A stretch of DNA of 64,000 nt from an uncultured Pelagibacteraceae bacterium (lineage in GTDB: Bacteria; Pseudomonadota; Alphaproteobacteria; Pelagibacterales; Pelagibacteraceae): assembly GCA_902567045.1 (NCBI GenBank), contig CACFLJ010000005.1, forward strand, positions 1-64,000, given 5' to 3'. The notes beneath the pieces were generated by a model. It saw only the letters and a list, made by a program, of their open reading frames with translations, had not been told where the DNA came from and ran no database searches. How positions within the stretch are numbered: the stretch's first letter is position 1; every line of letters starts with the position of its first letter. Made by a program: the position numbers and the translations under genes. Shown piece by piece: positions 1 to 8,929 of this stretch.

Positions 1-1037
1 CGTGTTTTGATCAATTTCAGAAAATTATAAAAAAACAACACATACATAAGTCCTATTGTTATTCCACAAATAATAACAACGATGAAATTGAATTTATTGT
101 TTAATTTTTTTGGTTCATTTATTTTATAAGTAACAGATGCAGCTGAAAAGTTAGAATTATATTTAAATAATAGGTCAAACTCTTTTTCTATTTGCGATTT
201 TATTAAGTTATTTTTACGGACTTGATATTTTTTATCCATTTGTGCATCTATTAATTCACCCATTGCTGGTAGTTTATTTTTTAATTTATACTCTGCAATC
301 TCTCTTTCTAGAAATTTATCTCCTGGCACAGGTTCACTCAACCCAAGATTTTTCGCAATATTTGCTTGTTCTTCTAAAAATCTCAACGTATTTGAGTATA
401 TTTGATCATGTTTTTCTTGAAGAGTTGAAATTTTTAATTCTAAGAGTTCAACTTTCATGTTATTTTCATCTGACATAATTTTAATTGTATTTCTAAATTC
501 TTTATCAATTTGTTTAATCACATTTTGATTAATTAAGGAGTGAAGTGAATAAATTATGTTTTTCACTTTATTGGTATCCTTATAAATAAAGCTAATAGTA
601 GAAACATCTTCTAAACCTTTTTGATTAATAGCAAAATTATAGATTGATGGATTGATTTTTATTAAAGATATTATGGTATTTGCTATTGTATTATAATTTT
701 TACTTGAACTTAATTCGGCTATACTTTTATTCTCATTATTAGATTCTTTAAATAAAGTTGAGAAATTTTCTAGTTCATTAAGGTAACTTTTGAAAAGTTT
801 TTTTTCTGTTAACTTATATATTGAAAAAGAATTAAATTTATCAAACATAAAATTTTCATTTTTTGGTTTTATTTCAAAAAGAAATTCACTTTCATGTGTT
901 TGTCGAAGAGAATTATAAAAATATGCAAATATTGTTATAACAATTGTTATGCTTAAAATTTTCCATTTACCATTCCAAATTAGAATAAATAAATCAATCA
1001 AATCGAGTTCATCTTTAATTTTTTTTTTATTAGACAT
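1..1037 (-). CDS. Wzz-like polysaccharide chain-length determinant (3' end cut by window)
   Basis: The reverse strand is open from an ATG at 1037 to the window edge (345 codons visible, no stop reached). A membrane segment lies at about residues 20-42, preceded by the LIDLFILIWNGKWKIL pattern typical of Wzz N-termini. A long polar, coiled-coil-rich periplasmic stretch follows, and a second membrane segment sits at about 316-339 near the visible end. This two-TM layout is that of Wzz/polysaccharide co-polymerases, which set O-antigen or capsule chain length in the inner membrane. It is divergent from the WecA-like gene at 1262, across a 224-bp AT-rich gap with only a weak -10-like TATAAT at 1188-1193. 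Only a few C-terminal codons are probably missing. The family call rests on architecture more than on strong motifs. Confidence 0.7.
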   Translation of the reverse strand, partial: MSNKKKIKDELDLIDLFILIWNGKWKILSITIVITIFAYFYNSLRQTHESEFLFEIKPKNENFMFDKFNSFSIYKLTEKKLFKSYLNELENFSTLFKESNNENKSIAELSSSKNYNTIANTIISLIKINPSIYNFAINQKGLEDVSTISFIYKDTNKVKNIIYSLHSLINQNVIKQIDKEFRNTIKIMSDENNMKVELLELKISTLQEKHDQIYSNTLRFLEEQANIAKNLGLSEPVPGDKFLEREIAEYKLKNKLPAMGELIDAQMDKKYQVRKNNLIKSQIEKEFDLLFKYNSNFSAASVTYKINEPKKLNNKFNFIVVIICGITIGLMYVLFFYNFLKLIKT

Positions 1038-1261
1038 AATTTGATAAAATCTTAAACTTTAAAGTTTAATGATTTTAAAAATACTTTAAGGTAAATTAAT
1101 GTAATAAGAATTATAGCTTTTAAATTCATTTTTTTAATTTCTAATTCAAGTTTTAAAGATGTTTAAAATTTAATTTAAAAAATATATTATAATATTATAA
1201 CATCCAATAACATTTAATTAAATAAACGATTATTTAGTAAAAATATGTTAAATTTAACAAA

Positions 1262-2296
1262 ATGATTAATATCATAAAAATCTATAATTTAGAAGTTATT
1301 TTAATAAGTTTCTTTCTTTGTTTTTTTTTAAATAAAATATTCAAAAAATATGATCTCATTGATCACATTAAAAAAAGAAAAATTCATAATAAACCTACCA
1401 CATTTTCAGGTGGAACAATTTTAATAATTTTATATTTATATATGATAGCGAATTCGAATTATAACCATGGACTAGAAGAAATTATAATAATATCTTTTTT
1501 TGTATTCGTTATAGGAATGTTAGATGATGTGAAAGAAATTTCACCATTAAATAAAATTACTCTTTTAGCTTTTCCAATTTTATTTTTAATCATAAAGAAT
1601 AATTATATTGTGTCAGATTTTGGTACTTATGAAATTATAGGTAATATAAATATCAAGAAGCTGGGTATCATTTTTACTTTTTTATCAATCATATTTTTTA
1701 TTAATGCATATAATTATATAGATGGTATTGATGGTTTGGCTTTGATGCATTTTTTAATATTTCAAATTTATTATTATATAATTTTGGAAGATATAAAAGT
1801 TACCAATTTTTTAATTTTAATGATGATACCAACTTTAATAGTATTATTTTTTAATTTAATTTCGGTCGGATCTTTTAAGGTCTTTATTGGAAACAGCGGA
1901 AGTTTGGCTGTCGGATTTATAATGTCCTTTTTTTCTATTTTTATAAATTTGAAACATAATTTACACCCAATATTAATCGTATGGCCATTAAGTTTAATTA
2001 CCTATGATTTTATCTCTGTGAATATTTTTAGATTTTATAAAAAAGTAAATATTTTTACTGCAAATAAACATGACCATCTACATCATATTTTCTATAAAAA
2101 AATAACAAAAAATCATCTTATAATTTCAATGTGTATATCAATGATAACAATAATTTTTTGCATAATTGGATACAATACTTATAAGTATTTTGGAGCACTT
2201 TATTCTGGAATTTTATTTGTCGTTTTATTCCCAGTATATTATTTTATAAAATTAAAATTTTATAACACAGAGAATAGATCATCATTAATTAACTAA
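1262..2296 (+). CDS. WecA/MraY-family undecaprenyl-phosphate glycosyl-1-phosphate transferase
   Basis: A 344-residue multi-pass membrane protein that should transfer a sugar-1-phosphate to undecaprenyl phosphate, the first step in lipid-linked O-antigen or capsule synthesis. Family motifs appear in order: H-x-x-P-T-x-x-x-G-G at about 42-51, the DD pair at 88-89 (GMLDDVKEIS), NAYNYIDGIDGLA at 148-160 and HDHLHH at 270-275. The usual F-x-G-D-x-G-S motif reads FIGNSGS at 208-214, so the conserved Asp, a metal ligand in MraY structures, is Asn211. It is convergent with the GT2 gene and shares a 4-base stop overlap with it. Substrate sugar cannot be told from sequence. The family is clear; activity is less certain because of the Asn. 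Confidence 0.85.
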   Translation: MINIIKIYNLEVILISFFLCFFLNKIFKKYDLIDHIKKRKIHNKPTTFSGGTILIILYLYMIANSNYNHGLEEIIIISFFVFVIGMLDDVKEISPLNKITLLAFPILFLIIKNNYIVSDFGTYEIIGNINIKKLGIIFTFLSIIFFINAYNYIDGIDGLALMHFLIFQIYYYIILEDIKVTNFLILMMIPTLIVLFFNLISVGSFKVFIGNSGSLAVGFIMSFFSIFINLKHNLHPILIVWPLSLITYDFISVNIFRFYKKVNIFTANKHDHLHHIFYKKITKNHLIISMCISMITIIFCIIGYNTYKYFGALYSGILFVVLFPVYYFIKLKFYNTENRSSLIN

Positions 2297-3012
2297 ATTA
2301 ATTTAAAAATTCTTTTTAAAAAATTTTTCGTATATTTAAAAGGAAATGTTTTTAAAATTTTAAAAATATTAATATTGCTTTTTTCATTTTTATATTTTGA
2401 ATTCATCGGAATATCTTTGACACGAGCTTTTGACATAAATAGATTAAATAGCATATCGTTTTCAAAAAAAAATGAATTATCAATTTTTGATAAATTAAGT
2501 TTAATTAAAGTCCTCTTATTTATTGCTGTAAATCCATTGTTAAAATCAAATATATTAAAATATCCACTTGAAATTTGACCTAATATAGAACAAAAAAAAT
2601 TTCCAACAATTCTTATACTAGGCATTTGCTTAAGATTTTTGATATTGGAAAAACGGTTACCTTTGCAATAATCAAATTTCATTTTAATTAATGGTTCAAT
2701 CAATCTATTAATATACTTTGAATTCATTTGACCATCACCATCAATTTTAACAATAATATCAATATTATATTTTTTTTTTTTTGCTTCTAGGTATCCCTTT
2801 ATCATTGCTCCACCAACACCTTTATTAGTCTTATTTCTTAAAATTTTAATTTTTTTGTTTATAAAAATATGTGCAGTTGAATTCTCGGGACAATTATCAT
2901 TTACCAAAAATATAAAATCAATATATGACGGTAAGTCTTTGATAACTTTGCTAATTGATCTTTTTACTTTAAAGCAAGGTATAACTATAGCTATTTTATG
3001 ATTTTTATACAT
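2293..3012 (-). CDS. Family 2 glycosyltransferase (DPM1-like)
   Basis: A 239-residue soluble GT-A glycosyltransferase. The N-terminus IAIVIPCF starts the nucleotide-sugar fold, VNDNCPENS (about 38-46) replaces the usual VDDGS loop, and DGDGQ at 91-95 is the DxD-type metal/UDP site. NKGVGGAMIKGY is typical of dolichyl- or polyprenyl-phosphate mannosyltransferase-like proteins. No membrane segment is evident, unlike ArnC/GtrB. It sits 8 bases downstream of the GT-C-like membrane protein, so both are probably co-expressed. GtrB-like proteins make polyprenyl-P-sugar donors for GT-C enzymes; that pairing would fit here but is inference. Confidence 0.85.
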   Translation of the reverse strand: MYKNHKIAIVIPCFKVKRSISKVIKDLPSYIDFIFLVNDNCPENSTAHIFINKKIKILRNKTNKGVGGAMIKGYLEAKKKKYNIDIIVKIDGDGQMNSKYINRLIEPLIKMKFDYCKGNRFSNIKNLKQMPSIRIVGNFFCSILGQISSGYFNIFDFNNGFTAINKRTLIKLNLSKIDNSFFFENDMLFNLFMSKARVKDIPMNSKYKNEKSNINIFKILKTFPFKYTKNFLKRIFKLI

Positions 3013-3020
3013 ATGATTAT

Positions 3021-4022
3021 TTATTTAAAATTTATTATACTTTTAATAAAAGTAATTAAATAAATAAAATTAATATAAAATATTGGTGTAAAGAAAAAAA
3101 TATATCTCCAAGTAGGATAGTACATAGCTAAAATTATTAATATATATGGTATTATTAACAAAACATTATAATTATTTCTCAAACTATAAATACATCCAAT
3201 AACTAAAACTGAAGACATAGAAAATTTAATTAAATAAAATTGTTTTAAATATAAACTTTCAGATTCTTTAAAAAAGAATAATTCTTTAATTTTGCTAAAT
3301 AAGATTGAAAAATCATAAGCAAAATGAGCCTTTGAGGTTCCAAGCATAGGATCAATGGCATATGCAAGATAATAGAAAAATAAAAAAATAATTAAAAAAA
3401 ATAATGGAAAAAAATATCTTTTCAAATTTCTTCTAATAAGAAAAAAAATAAATGGTATAAAAAATAAACCATGTGGCTTTATTAAAGATAGAATAAGAAA
3501 GAAAAAAATAATTTTTATCTTACTGTGATCATTAATTATAGAGATATAAAAGTAAGTAAAAACAAAATAAAATATGATATCTGGTGAAACTAAGTATGAA
3601 ATATAAATGGTTACGGGATTTAAAATAAATAAATAAACCCAAAATTTTTTGAAATTTAAATTTATTAATTTTGACCATTTTATAGTCGCCAATGTTTCAA
3701 GTGTCACTAGTATACCTGAAAACAATAATGTATTCCCAGGTTTATAATCAAAAGTATGTAATAATATTGGAAATATTGGACCTGGAAAAGTGTATAAAAA
3801 ATCATAATTAGAAAAAAAATATTGATAGTTAAAGAAAAAATATTTTATGTTATTGAAGTAGTTGTTATATGTTTCAAAGTCGACCCAATCATTAAATTTT
3901 AATGGAGAAATAAATCTATTCGAACTTAATTCTAGGGGCCAAATTGCCAGAATTATAAATATTATCAATCTTGAAAATATAGATAAATATACTACGTCAG
4001 TACAATTTTTTATTATTTTCAT
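3021..4022 (-). CDS. GT-C-like polytopic membrane glycosyltransferase, probable
   Basis: A 333-residue protein with about 8-10 hydrophobic segments. The first large loop is acidic (DWVDFETYNNY, about 46-56), the position where GT-C enzymes using polyprenyl-phosphate sugars carry catalytic Asp/Glu. A later PDIIFYF/LIKPHGL pattern resembles PIG-M/DUF2029-type mannosyltransferases. It lies between the O-antigen ligase-like gene and the GT2 gene in the surface-polysaccharide block, on the same strand. No fully diagnostic motif was found, so it could be another polytopic envelope protein. Base composition is among the most AT-rich in the window. Confidence 0.5.
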   Translation of the reverse strand: MKIIKNCTDVVYLSIFSRLIIFIILAIWPLELSSNRFISPLKFNDWVDFETYNNYFNNIKYFFFNYQYFFSNYDFLYTFPGPIFPILLHTFDYKPGNTLLFSGILVTLETLATIKWSKLINLNFKKFWVYLFILNPVTIYISYLVSPDIIFYFVFTYFYISIINDHSKIKIIFFFLILSLIKPHGLFFIPFIFFLIRRNLKRYFFPLFFLIIFLFFYYLAYAIDPMLGTSKAHFAYDFSILFSKIKELFFFKESESLYLKQFYLIKFSMSSVLVIGCIYSLRNNYNVLLIIPYILIILAMYYPTWRYIFFFTPIFYINFIYLITFIKSIINFK

Positions 4023-4095
4023 TATAGATCATAAGTTAAGTCTTGAGGTATTTTATAATATTTCATAATAATAAGTTTATGTAAAATTTTTTTAT

Positions 4096-5385
4096 TTAGA
4101 CTTTGGCTCTCATTTTTTTTGACCATAATAAAAATGAGATTGGAATACATAATACTATTAATAACCAGTTATTGAAGAAATTTCCTGTTGGAACAATTGG
4201 CCATAAGTATATCCATAAAGTAGACATCATGCAGATCTCAAAATCTGAAAAAAAATACTGATTTTTAGTTTTTAAGTATAAGTGATAAATTGACGTTGAA
4301 AGTAAAATAATTAAAGAAAAAATTAAAAAAATAATTCCAACAATTCCAAGTTCAGATAAAAACTGAATATAAGTATTATGAGGATGTGTAGAGCATGAAA
4401 TATCTGAGATTTTATATTTTATATCATCACAAAAAATTCTAAAATTTCTTATACCAACTCCAAAAAATTTGTTTTCTTCATACATTTTAATAGCTGATAG
4501 GTAATGATGAGTGTGTTGCTTTGTAAAAATATAAATTTCTTTATTGAAAATATTTACTTTATGTATCTCAGGATTATTATTTGAGATGCCACGCTCAATT
4601 CCAAAACCATTAATAGTTTTTAAAATTACTCTCTCTAATGTAATTGGATTATATTTAGATATTAATGTAATCACAATCATCGAAATTATTATTAAGCTTA
4701 ATCTGTAAATTTTATAATTTTTAAGCATTATAATCATAAAAACAGCAGAGAAATTAAGAAAAAATAAAGAACTTCTCTCACCGCTTAAAAAAATTAGTAC
4801 TTCAGATAAAATAAATAATACTGAAAAGTATATAGTATTTTTTTTTGAAATATTACTAATAAACAAAAATAGCCCAAATAAAATTGGATTTAATCTTGAC
4901 AAAAAACTTCCCATAATCAATTCATCACCAAAAAAACTACTTACTCTATAAGTTTTATCAATTTTTAATCCTAAAATATTTTTTTCAGTAAAATATTGAA
5001 AGAAACCATCTATTAGCAGAATTAAAAAAGATAGTAAAAGACTGTAAAAAAAATAATTTAATAATTTCTTATTATTATTTAATAAAAATATAACTGCTAT
5101 TATAAAAACAGGAAAACGTATAAATGTAAAAGAGTATTTTAAAGAATATATATTATCAAAATTAATAAAACTATTTAAAATAAGGTACAAATAAAATATT
5201 ATTGATAATTTAAAAAAAAAATTATTAAAAAAACTAAAATTCTTCAACTTTATGCATTTGATTAAAAAGGTAACGGAAATAAATGTAACTGTGAGGTCAC
5301 TTAAAAATGGACCGCTTATTAAAAAGAAAGGAAGACCAATTATCAAATAAGATGAAACATTTTCAAATCTTATACTATCAATCAT
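4096..5385 (-). CDS. O-antigen ligase/polymerase family membrane protein (WaaL/Wzy-like)
   Basis: A 429-residue protein with about 11 predicted membrane helices. A large periplasmic loop near residues 265-335 ends in SCSTHPHNTYIQFLSELG, with His336 in the H-N-x-x-x-x-x-x-x-E-x-G signature of the Wzy_C domain. The loop also contains MYEENKFFGVGIRNF, typical of these proteins. WaaL joins O-antigen to lipid A-core in the periplasm; Wzy polymerises repeat units. The two cannot be separated by eye. The start overlaps the end of the methyltransferase gene by 8 bases, indicating translational coupling. Confidence 0.8.
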   Translation of the reverse strand: MIDSIRFENVSSYLIIGLPFFLISGPFLSDLTVTFISVTFLIKCIKLKNFSFFNNFFFKLSIIFYLYLILNSFINFDNIYSLKYSFTFIRFPVFIIAVIFLLNNNKKLLNYFFYSLLLSFLILLIDGFFQYFTEKNILGLKIDKTYRVSSFFGDELIMGSFLSRLNPILFGLFLFISNISKKNTIYFSVLFILSEVLIFLSGERSSLFFLNFSAVFMIIMLKNYKIYRLSLIIISMIVITLISKYNPITLERVILKTINGFGIERGISNNNPEIHKVNIFNKEIYIFTKQHTHHYLSAIKMYEENKFFGVGIRNFRIFCDDIKYKISDISCSTHPHNTYIQFLSELGIVGIIFLIFSLIILLSTSIYHLYLKTKNQYFFSDFEICMMSTLWIYLWPIVPTGNFFNNWLLIVLCIPISFLLWSKKMRAKV

Positions 5386-6247
5386 GAATTCTACGACTCA
5401 AGCTTACATGCATGAAAGAATATTTTAAAATAAATGGTAAAAATAAATTTAAAATTTTAGTATTACAAATTTGGAAAATTAACCCTCTTTTTTTTTTACC
5501 GTCCATTAAATCATCAGTTTTAATATTTTTGTTCATATAATACTCCAATGAATGATTAAATGTTTCGCCATAAAATTTTTTTAATTTTATTAAATGATAA
5601 AAAGTTGTTCTCAAATGAAGGTTAATATCAGCATTATATACTTTAAATAATTTGTAAATTTTTATAGAAATATTTCTTGGCAACCAATGAACAAATAGCA
5701 TTCTGTTGTGTGAGTCATAAAACTGAAGCCTTTGAGGGATTATATGTATTCCAATGCCATTTTTTTTTAATACTCGGATTTGCTCACTTAAATATTTATT
5801 ATAAACTTGATCATCTAGATGCTCCATAACTGCTTGACTGTTTATAACATCGATTGTCTTATTTTTTTCTGTAAGATTAATTCCTTCGTATAAATTAAAG
5901 TACTCTAAATTAGTATTTAGACAAAAATTTAAAAATTTATTATAGTTTGTATACCTGTTTCTCAGATTTAATAAGACATCATATCCTACTACATTATAGT
6001 ACCCTAAACCAATAAGGTAAAAAATTGTTGTTCCAGCTCCGCATCCGTGATCTAAAATTCTAATATTTTTACTATCTTTGTAATTCTCAATAATTTTTTT
6101 TACTAAAAATCCTTTTTCAGGAATTGGTTCATTTTTATAAAAATCATCGTAACAAATTTTCTTTAATTCATGAAAAAGGTTCGCATATTTTTTTTCATCA
6201 GATACACTTATTTCATCTATTAAGCTAAGTAATTTTTTTCGTGACAT
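5378..6247 (-). CDS. Class I SAM-dependent methyltransferase
   Basis: A 289-residue protein. Motif I is RILDHGCGAGTTIFYL (about 63-78), followed by the acidic end of strand 2 (VVGYDV) and the post-motif NSQAVMEHLDD, all standard for Rossmann-fold SAM methyltransferases. The N-terminal 60 residues and the long C-terminal region lack a subfamily label. It heads the leftward polysaccharide gene set (methyltransferase, ligase, GT-C, GT2), so methylation of a surface glycan is plausible, but the substrate is unknown. The 123 bases upstream separate it from the divergently read 5S rRNA. Confidence 0.8.
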   Translation of the reverse strand: MSRKKLLSLIDEISVSDEKKYANLFHELKKICYDDFYKNEPIPEKGFLVKKIIENYKDSKNIRILDHGCGAGTTIFYLIGLGYYNVVGYDVLLNLRNRYTNYNKFLNFCLNTNLEYFNLYEGINLTEKNKTIDVINSQAVMEHLDDQVYNKYLSEQIRVLKKNGIGIHIIPQRLQFYDSHNRMLFVHWLPRNISIKIYKLFKVYNADINLHLRTTFYHLIKLKKFYGETFNHSLEYYMNKNIKTDDLMDGKKKRGLIFQICNTKILNLFLPFILKYSFMHVSLSRRIHD

Positions 6248-6370
6248 AAAAGTTGATAATACAATAATAATTCGTTATTAAAATAAGCTTTTTTTTAGTC
6301 CAAATAATATTATTAAGCTATTTTAATAATTATATCTTTACTTAATATATTGAAAATGTATAAAGCACTT

Positions 6371-6487
6371 GCCTGGTGATTATTGCGAAAGTGTAATACC
6401 CGATCCCATTCCGAACTCGGCAGTCAAGCCTTTCTGCGCCAATGGTACTTTGTCTTAAGACACGGAAGAGTAGGACATTGCCAGGCT
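6371..6487 (+). rRNA. rrf: 5S ribosomal RNA, detached from 16S-23S
   Basis: About 117 nt with complementary ends (GCCTGGTG at the 5' end, CATTGCCAGGC at the 3' end) and the conserved CCGATCCCATTCCGAACTCGG loop region of bacterial 5S. No 23S or 16S sequence precedes it; polysaccharide genes do. In sequenced SAR11 genomes the 5S gene is separated from 16S-23S by hypervariable region 2, so this marks one border of that region. The next gene starts only 10 bases downstream on the same strand, and no terminator hairpin is visible between them. Confidence 0.96.
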
Positions 6488-6497
6488 AATAACCCGA

Positions 6498-7388
6498 ATG
6501 AAAAACTATATTGTTGTTACTGGTGGAGCTGGGTTTGTCGGTTCAAATCTAATTGAATACTTGTTAGAGAAAACAAATTTTGAAATTATTAGTCTAGACG
6601 ATTATTCAACAGGTTCAAATAAAAATCATATCAAATCAAAAAGAATTAATTACATAAAAGGTAATACTAAAAAAATTAGCAAATCTCTTAACAAATATAA
6701 AAATAAAATAAATTCAATTTTTCATTTTGGAGAATTTTCAAGAATATTTCAAAGTTTTGAAAAATTTCAACAATGTTTTGATTCTAATTCAATTGGAAGC
6801 AAAGAAGTTTTTAAATTTTGTTTAGATAACAATATTAAACTTATATACTCTGCAACGTCAGCAAGTTTAGGAAATAATGGAAAAGATAAGGGATTATCTC
6901 CATATGCTTTTACAAAATCTAAAAATTTAGAGCTACTAGAAAATTTAAGAAAATGGTTTAATTTAAAATTTGAAATTGTTTATTTTTATAATGTTTACGG
7001 AAAAAGACAAATTGAGACAGGAGAAATGGCAACCGTAATTGGTATATTTGAAAATCAATATAAGAATGGTTTGCCATTAAGTGTAGTATTGCCCGGCAAT
7101 CAAACAAGAAGGTTTACACATATTTCAGATACAATTAAGGTTTGTTTTACAGCATGGAAAAATAATAAATGTGCTCATTACAGCATTACTCATAGAAAAT
7201 ATTACTCAATAAATGCTGTAGCTAAAATGTTCAAATCAAAAATTAAGTATTTACCCCCTAGATTAGGAGAAAGATATGCGTCAGCATTAACAAATATGTC
7301 TTATAATAACAAAGTTATTAAAAAATATGGAAAAATAAATTTGAAAGATTACTTAACTTCGTTTATTAAGGAACAAAAAAAAATATGA
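6498..7388 (+). CDS. NAD-dependent epimerase/dehydratase (extended SDR)
   Basis: A 296-residue nucleotide-sugar epimerase/dehydratase. [10 protein letters not shown] at 8-17 is the glycine-rich NAD site, LDDYSTG follows strand 2, YSATSAS (117-123) holds the active-site Ser/Thr, and Y136-x-x-x-K140 (YAFTK) completes the catalytic set. RRFTHISD matches UDP-glucose 4-epimerase-like enzymes. It probably interconverts or modifies nucleotide sugars for the neighbouring glycan pathway; the substrate is not resolved. It begins 10 bases after 5S rRNA and its TGA overlaps the rpmJ start as ATGA. Confidence 0.88.
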   Translation: MKNYIVVTGGAGFVGSNLIEYLLEKTNFEIISLDDYSTGSNKNHIKSKRINYIKGNTKKISKSLNKYKNKINSIFHFGEFSRIFQSFEKFQQCFDSNSIGSKEVFKFCLDNNIKLIYSATSASLGNNGKDKGLSPYAFTKSKNLELLENLRKWFNLKFEIVYFYNVYGKRQIETGEMATVIGIFENQYKNGLPLSVVLPGNQTRRFTHISDTIKVCFTAWKNNKCAHYSITHRKYYSINAVAKMFKSKIKYLPPRLGERYASALTNMSYNNKVIKKYGKINLKDYLTSFIKEQKKI

Positions 7389-7510
7389 AAATTGCAAGTT
7401 CTTTAAAATCTTTAAAAAAAAGAGATCTAAATTCTAAATTAGTTAGAAGAAGAGGTAGGGTTTATATAATTAATAAAAAAAATCCTAAATTCAAAGCTAG
7501 ACAAAAATGA
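7385..7510 (+). CDS. rpmJ: Ribosomal protein bL36 (zinc-free type)
   Basis: A 41-residue basic protein beginning [13 protein letters not shown] with [20 protein letters not shown], the alphaproteobacterial form of large-subunit protein L36. No Cys or His is present, so the zinc ribbon of the C+ form is absent. The ATG overlaps the epimerase stop codon by 4 bases, so translation is probably coupled. Placing a ribosomal protein gene directly after 5S rRNA and a sugar epimerase is notable. The small size and exact family pattern make the call firm. Confidence 0.95.
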   Translation: MKIASSLKSLKKRDLNSKLVRRRGRVYIINKKNPKFKARQK

Positions 7511-7536
7511 TATCTATATCATATTTAAAATAAATT

Positions 7537-8625
7537 ATGATTTTAGGTTCAATATCAGAAAATAAAAATTTAGAAAATAGAGTTGCTTTAACACCCGACA
7601 TTATTAAAAAGTATATATCATTAGGCTTAGAGGTTAACTTAATAAAAGACTACGCTAAACACATGGGAATAAGCGACGAACTTTATAAAGCCGAGGGTGC
7701 AAAATTCTATTCAAGCGAAAATGAAGTTTTGTCAAATTCAAACGTTATTACTCAAATGAGTATTCTCAATGATAATAATTTGAGTAAACTAAAAAAAAAC
7801 CAAATTTTAATAGGAGTGCTTAATCCATACTTAAACGAAAAAAAACTTAAAGATTTAACATCAAAAGGTATTAATTGTTTCTCTCTTGAATTATTACCAA
7901 GAATTACCAGAGCACAATCCATGGATATTTTATCATCGCAAGCGAATTTAGCAGGTTACAAAGCAGTAGTTGACTCATTTGCCTTTTTTCAAAAAGCAAT
8001 TCCAATGATGATGACTGCAGCAGGAACAATTTCTGCAGCAAAAGTTTTAGTAGTTGGCGCTGGAGTAGCAGGCTTACAAGCAATAGCAACTGCAAAAAGA
8101 ATGGGCGCAATTGTTTTTGCTACAGATGTGAGATTAGCCTCAAAAGAGCAAGTAGAAAGTTTAGGAGGAAAGTTTTTGACGGTAGAGGGAGCAGAAAATT
8201 TAGAAACTGAGGGTGGATATGCCAAAGAAACATCTGAAGAATTTAAGAGAAAGCAAGAAGAATTATTAAAAGAAACATTAAAGAAAATAGATATTGTTGT
8301 ATGTACAGCATTAATTCCAGGAAAAAAAGCACCTTTAATTATTACTAAAGATATGATTAATGTGATGTCAGACGGTTCAGTAATTTATGATTTGGCAGCT
8401 TCACAAGGTGGAAATTCTGAACTTACTAAAGTCAATGAAATTATAGATGCAAAAGGTGTAAAAATTATGGGGGAAACAAATATTTTGAACAAACTTCCAG
8501 TTTCAGCATCGAACCTTTATTCAAAAAATATGTTTAATTTTATAAATAATTTGTATGACAAAGAACAGAAGAAATTTAATATAAATTTAGAAGATGAAAT
8601 AATTGAAAAAACAATGGTTAAGTGA
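7537..8625 (+). CDS. pntA: NAD(P) transhydrogenase subunit alpha 1 (PntAA)
   Basis: A 362-residue domain I protein that binds NAD(H) in the proton-translocating transhydrogenase. VLVVGAGVAGLQAIATAKR (about 170-188) is the Rossmann site, with VFATDVR following; the N-terminal NRVALTPD pattern is shared with alanine dehydrogenase. The downstream pntAB and pntB genes settle the identity. The split three-gene form is the one known from Rhodospirillum rubrum and other alphaproteobacteria. Its final codons overlap the pntAB start by 4 bases. The complex uses the proton gradient to drive NADPH formation. Confidence 0.96.
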   Translation: MILGSISENKNLENRVALTPDIIKKYISLGLEVNLIKDYAKHMGISDELYKAEGAKFYSSENEVLSNSNVITQMSILNDNNLSKLKKNQILIGVLNPYLNEKKLKDLTSKGINCFSLELLPRITRAQSMDILSSQANLAGYKAVVDSFAFFQKAIPMMMTAAGTISAAKVLVVGAGVAGLQAIATAKRMGAIVFATDVRLASKEQVESLGGKFLTVEGAENLETEGGYAKETSEEFKRKQEELLKETLKKIDIVVCTALIPGKKAPLIITKDMINVMSDGSVIYDLAASQGGNSELTKVNEIIDAKGVKIMGETNILNKLPVSASNLYSKNMFNFINNLYDKEQKKFNINLEDEIIEKTMVK

Positions 8626-8927
8626 TGGAAATAGATCCTTTTATATTTAGACTAAGTATATTTATTTTATCCATTTTTGTTGGCTATTATGTTGTATGGA
8701 GTGTAACACCTTCTCTACACACACCATTGATGTCTGTTACAAATGCAATTTCTTCAGTCATTATTGTTGGAGCAATAATAGCTGCACTAGCAGGTGCCTC
8801 AGAGAGCATTTTTGAAACTTCAAACATTTTTGGATTTTTAGCGATAATACTAGCTGCTATAAATATTTTTGGAGGATTTCTCGTTACACAACGAATGCTT
8901 CAAATGTACAAAAAGAAGAAAAAATAA
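8622..8927 (+). CDS. pntAB: NAD(P) transhydrogenase subunit alpha 2 (PntAB)
   Basis: A 101-residue membrane protein with about three helices; it contains [20 protein letters not shown] and [12 protein letters not shown], the conserved part of transhydrogenase domain II contributed by the alpha subunit. Its start overlaps pntAA (ATGG/GTGATGG junction) and it ends 2 bases before pntB, so the three subunits are made from one message. Size and sequence match the small subunit of the three-component enzyme. Confidence 0.95.
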   Translation: MMEIDPFIFRLSIFILSIFVGYYVVWSVTPSLHTPLMSVTNAISSVIIVGAIIAALAGASESIFETSNIFGFLAIILAAINIFGGFLVTQRMLQMYKKKKK

Positions 8928-8929
8928 TT

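Noticed and set aside
242..478. A forward 78-codon frame inside the Wzz-like gene
   Set aside because: It is antisense to a longer reading frame that has membrane segments and family architecture.
1038..1261. Regulatory element or small RNA between the Wzz-like and WecA-like genes
   Set aside because: The 224 bases are low-complexity AT sequence with only a weak TATAAT; no hairpin or conserved motif was seen.
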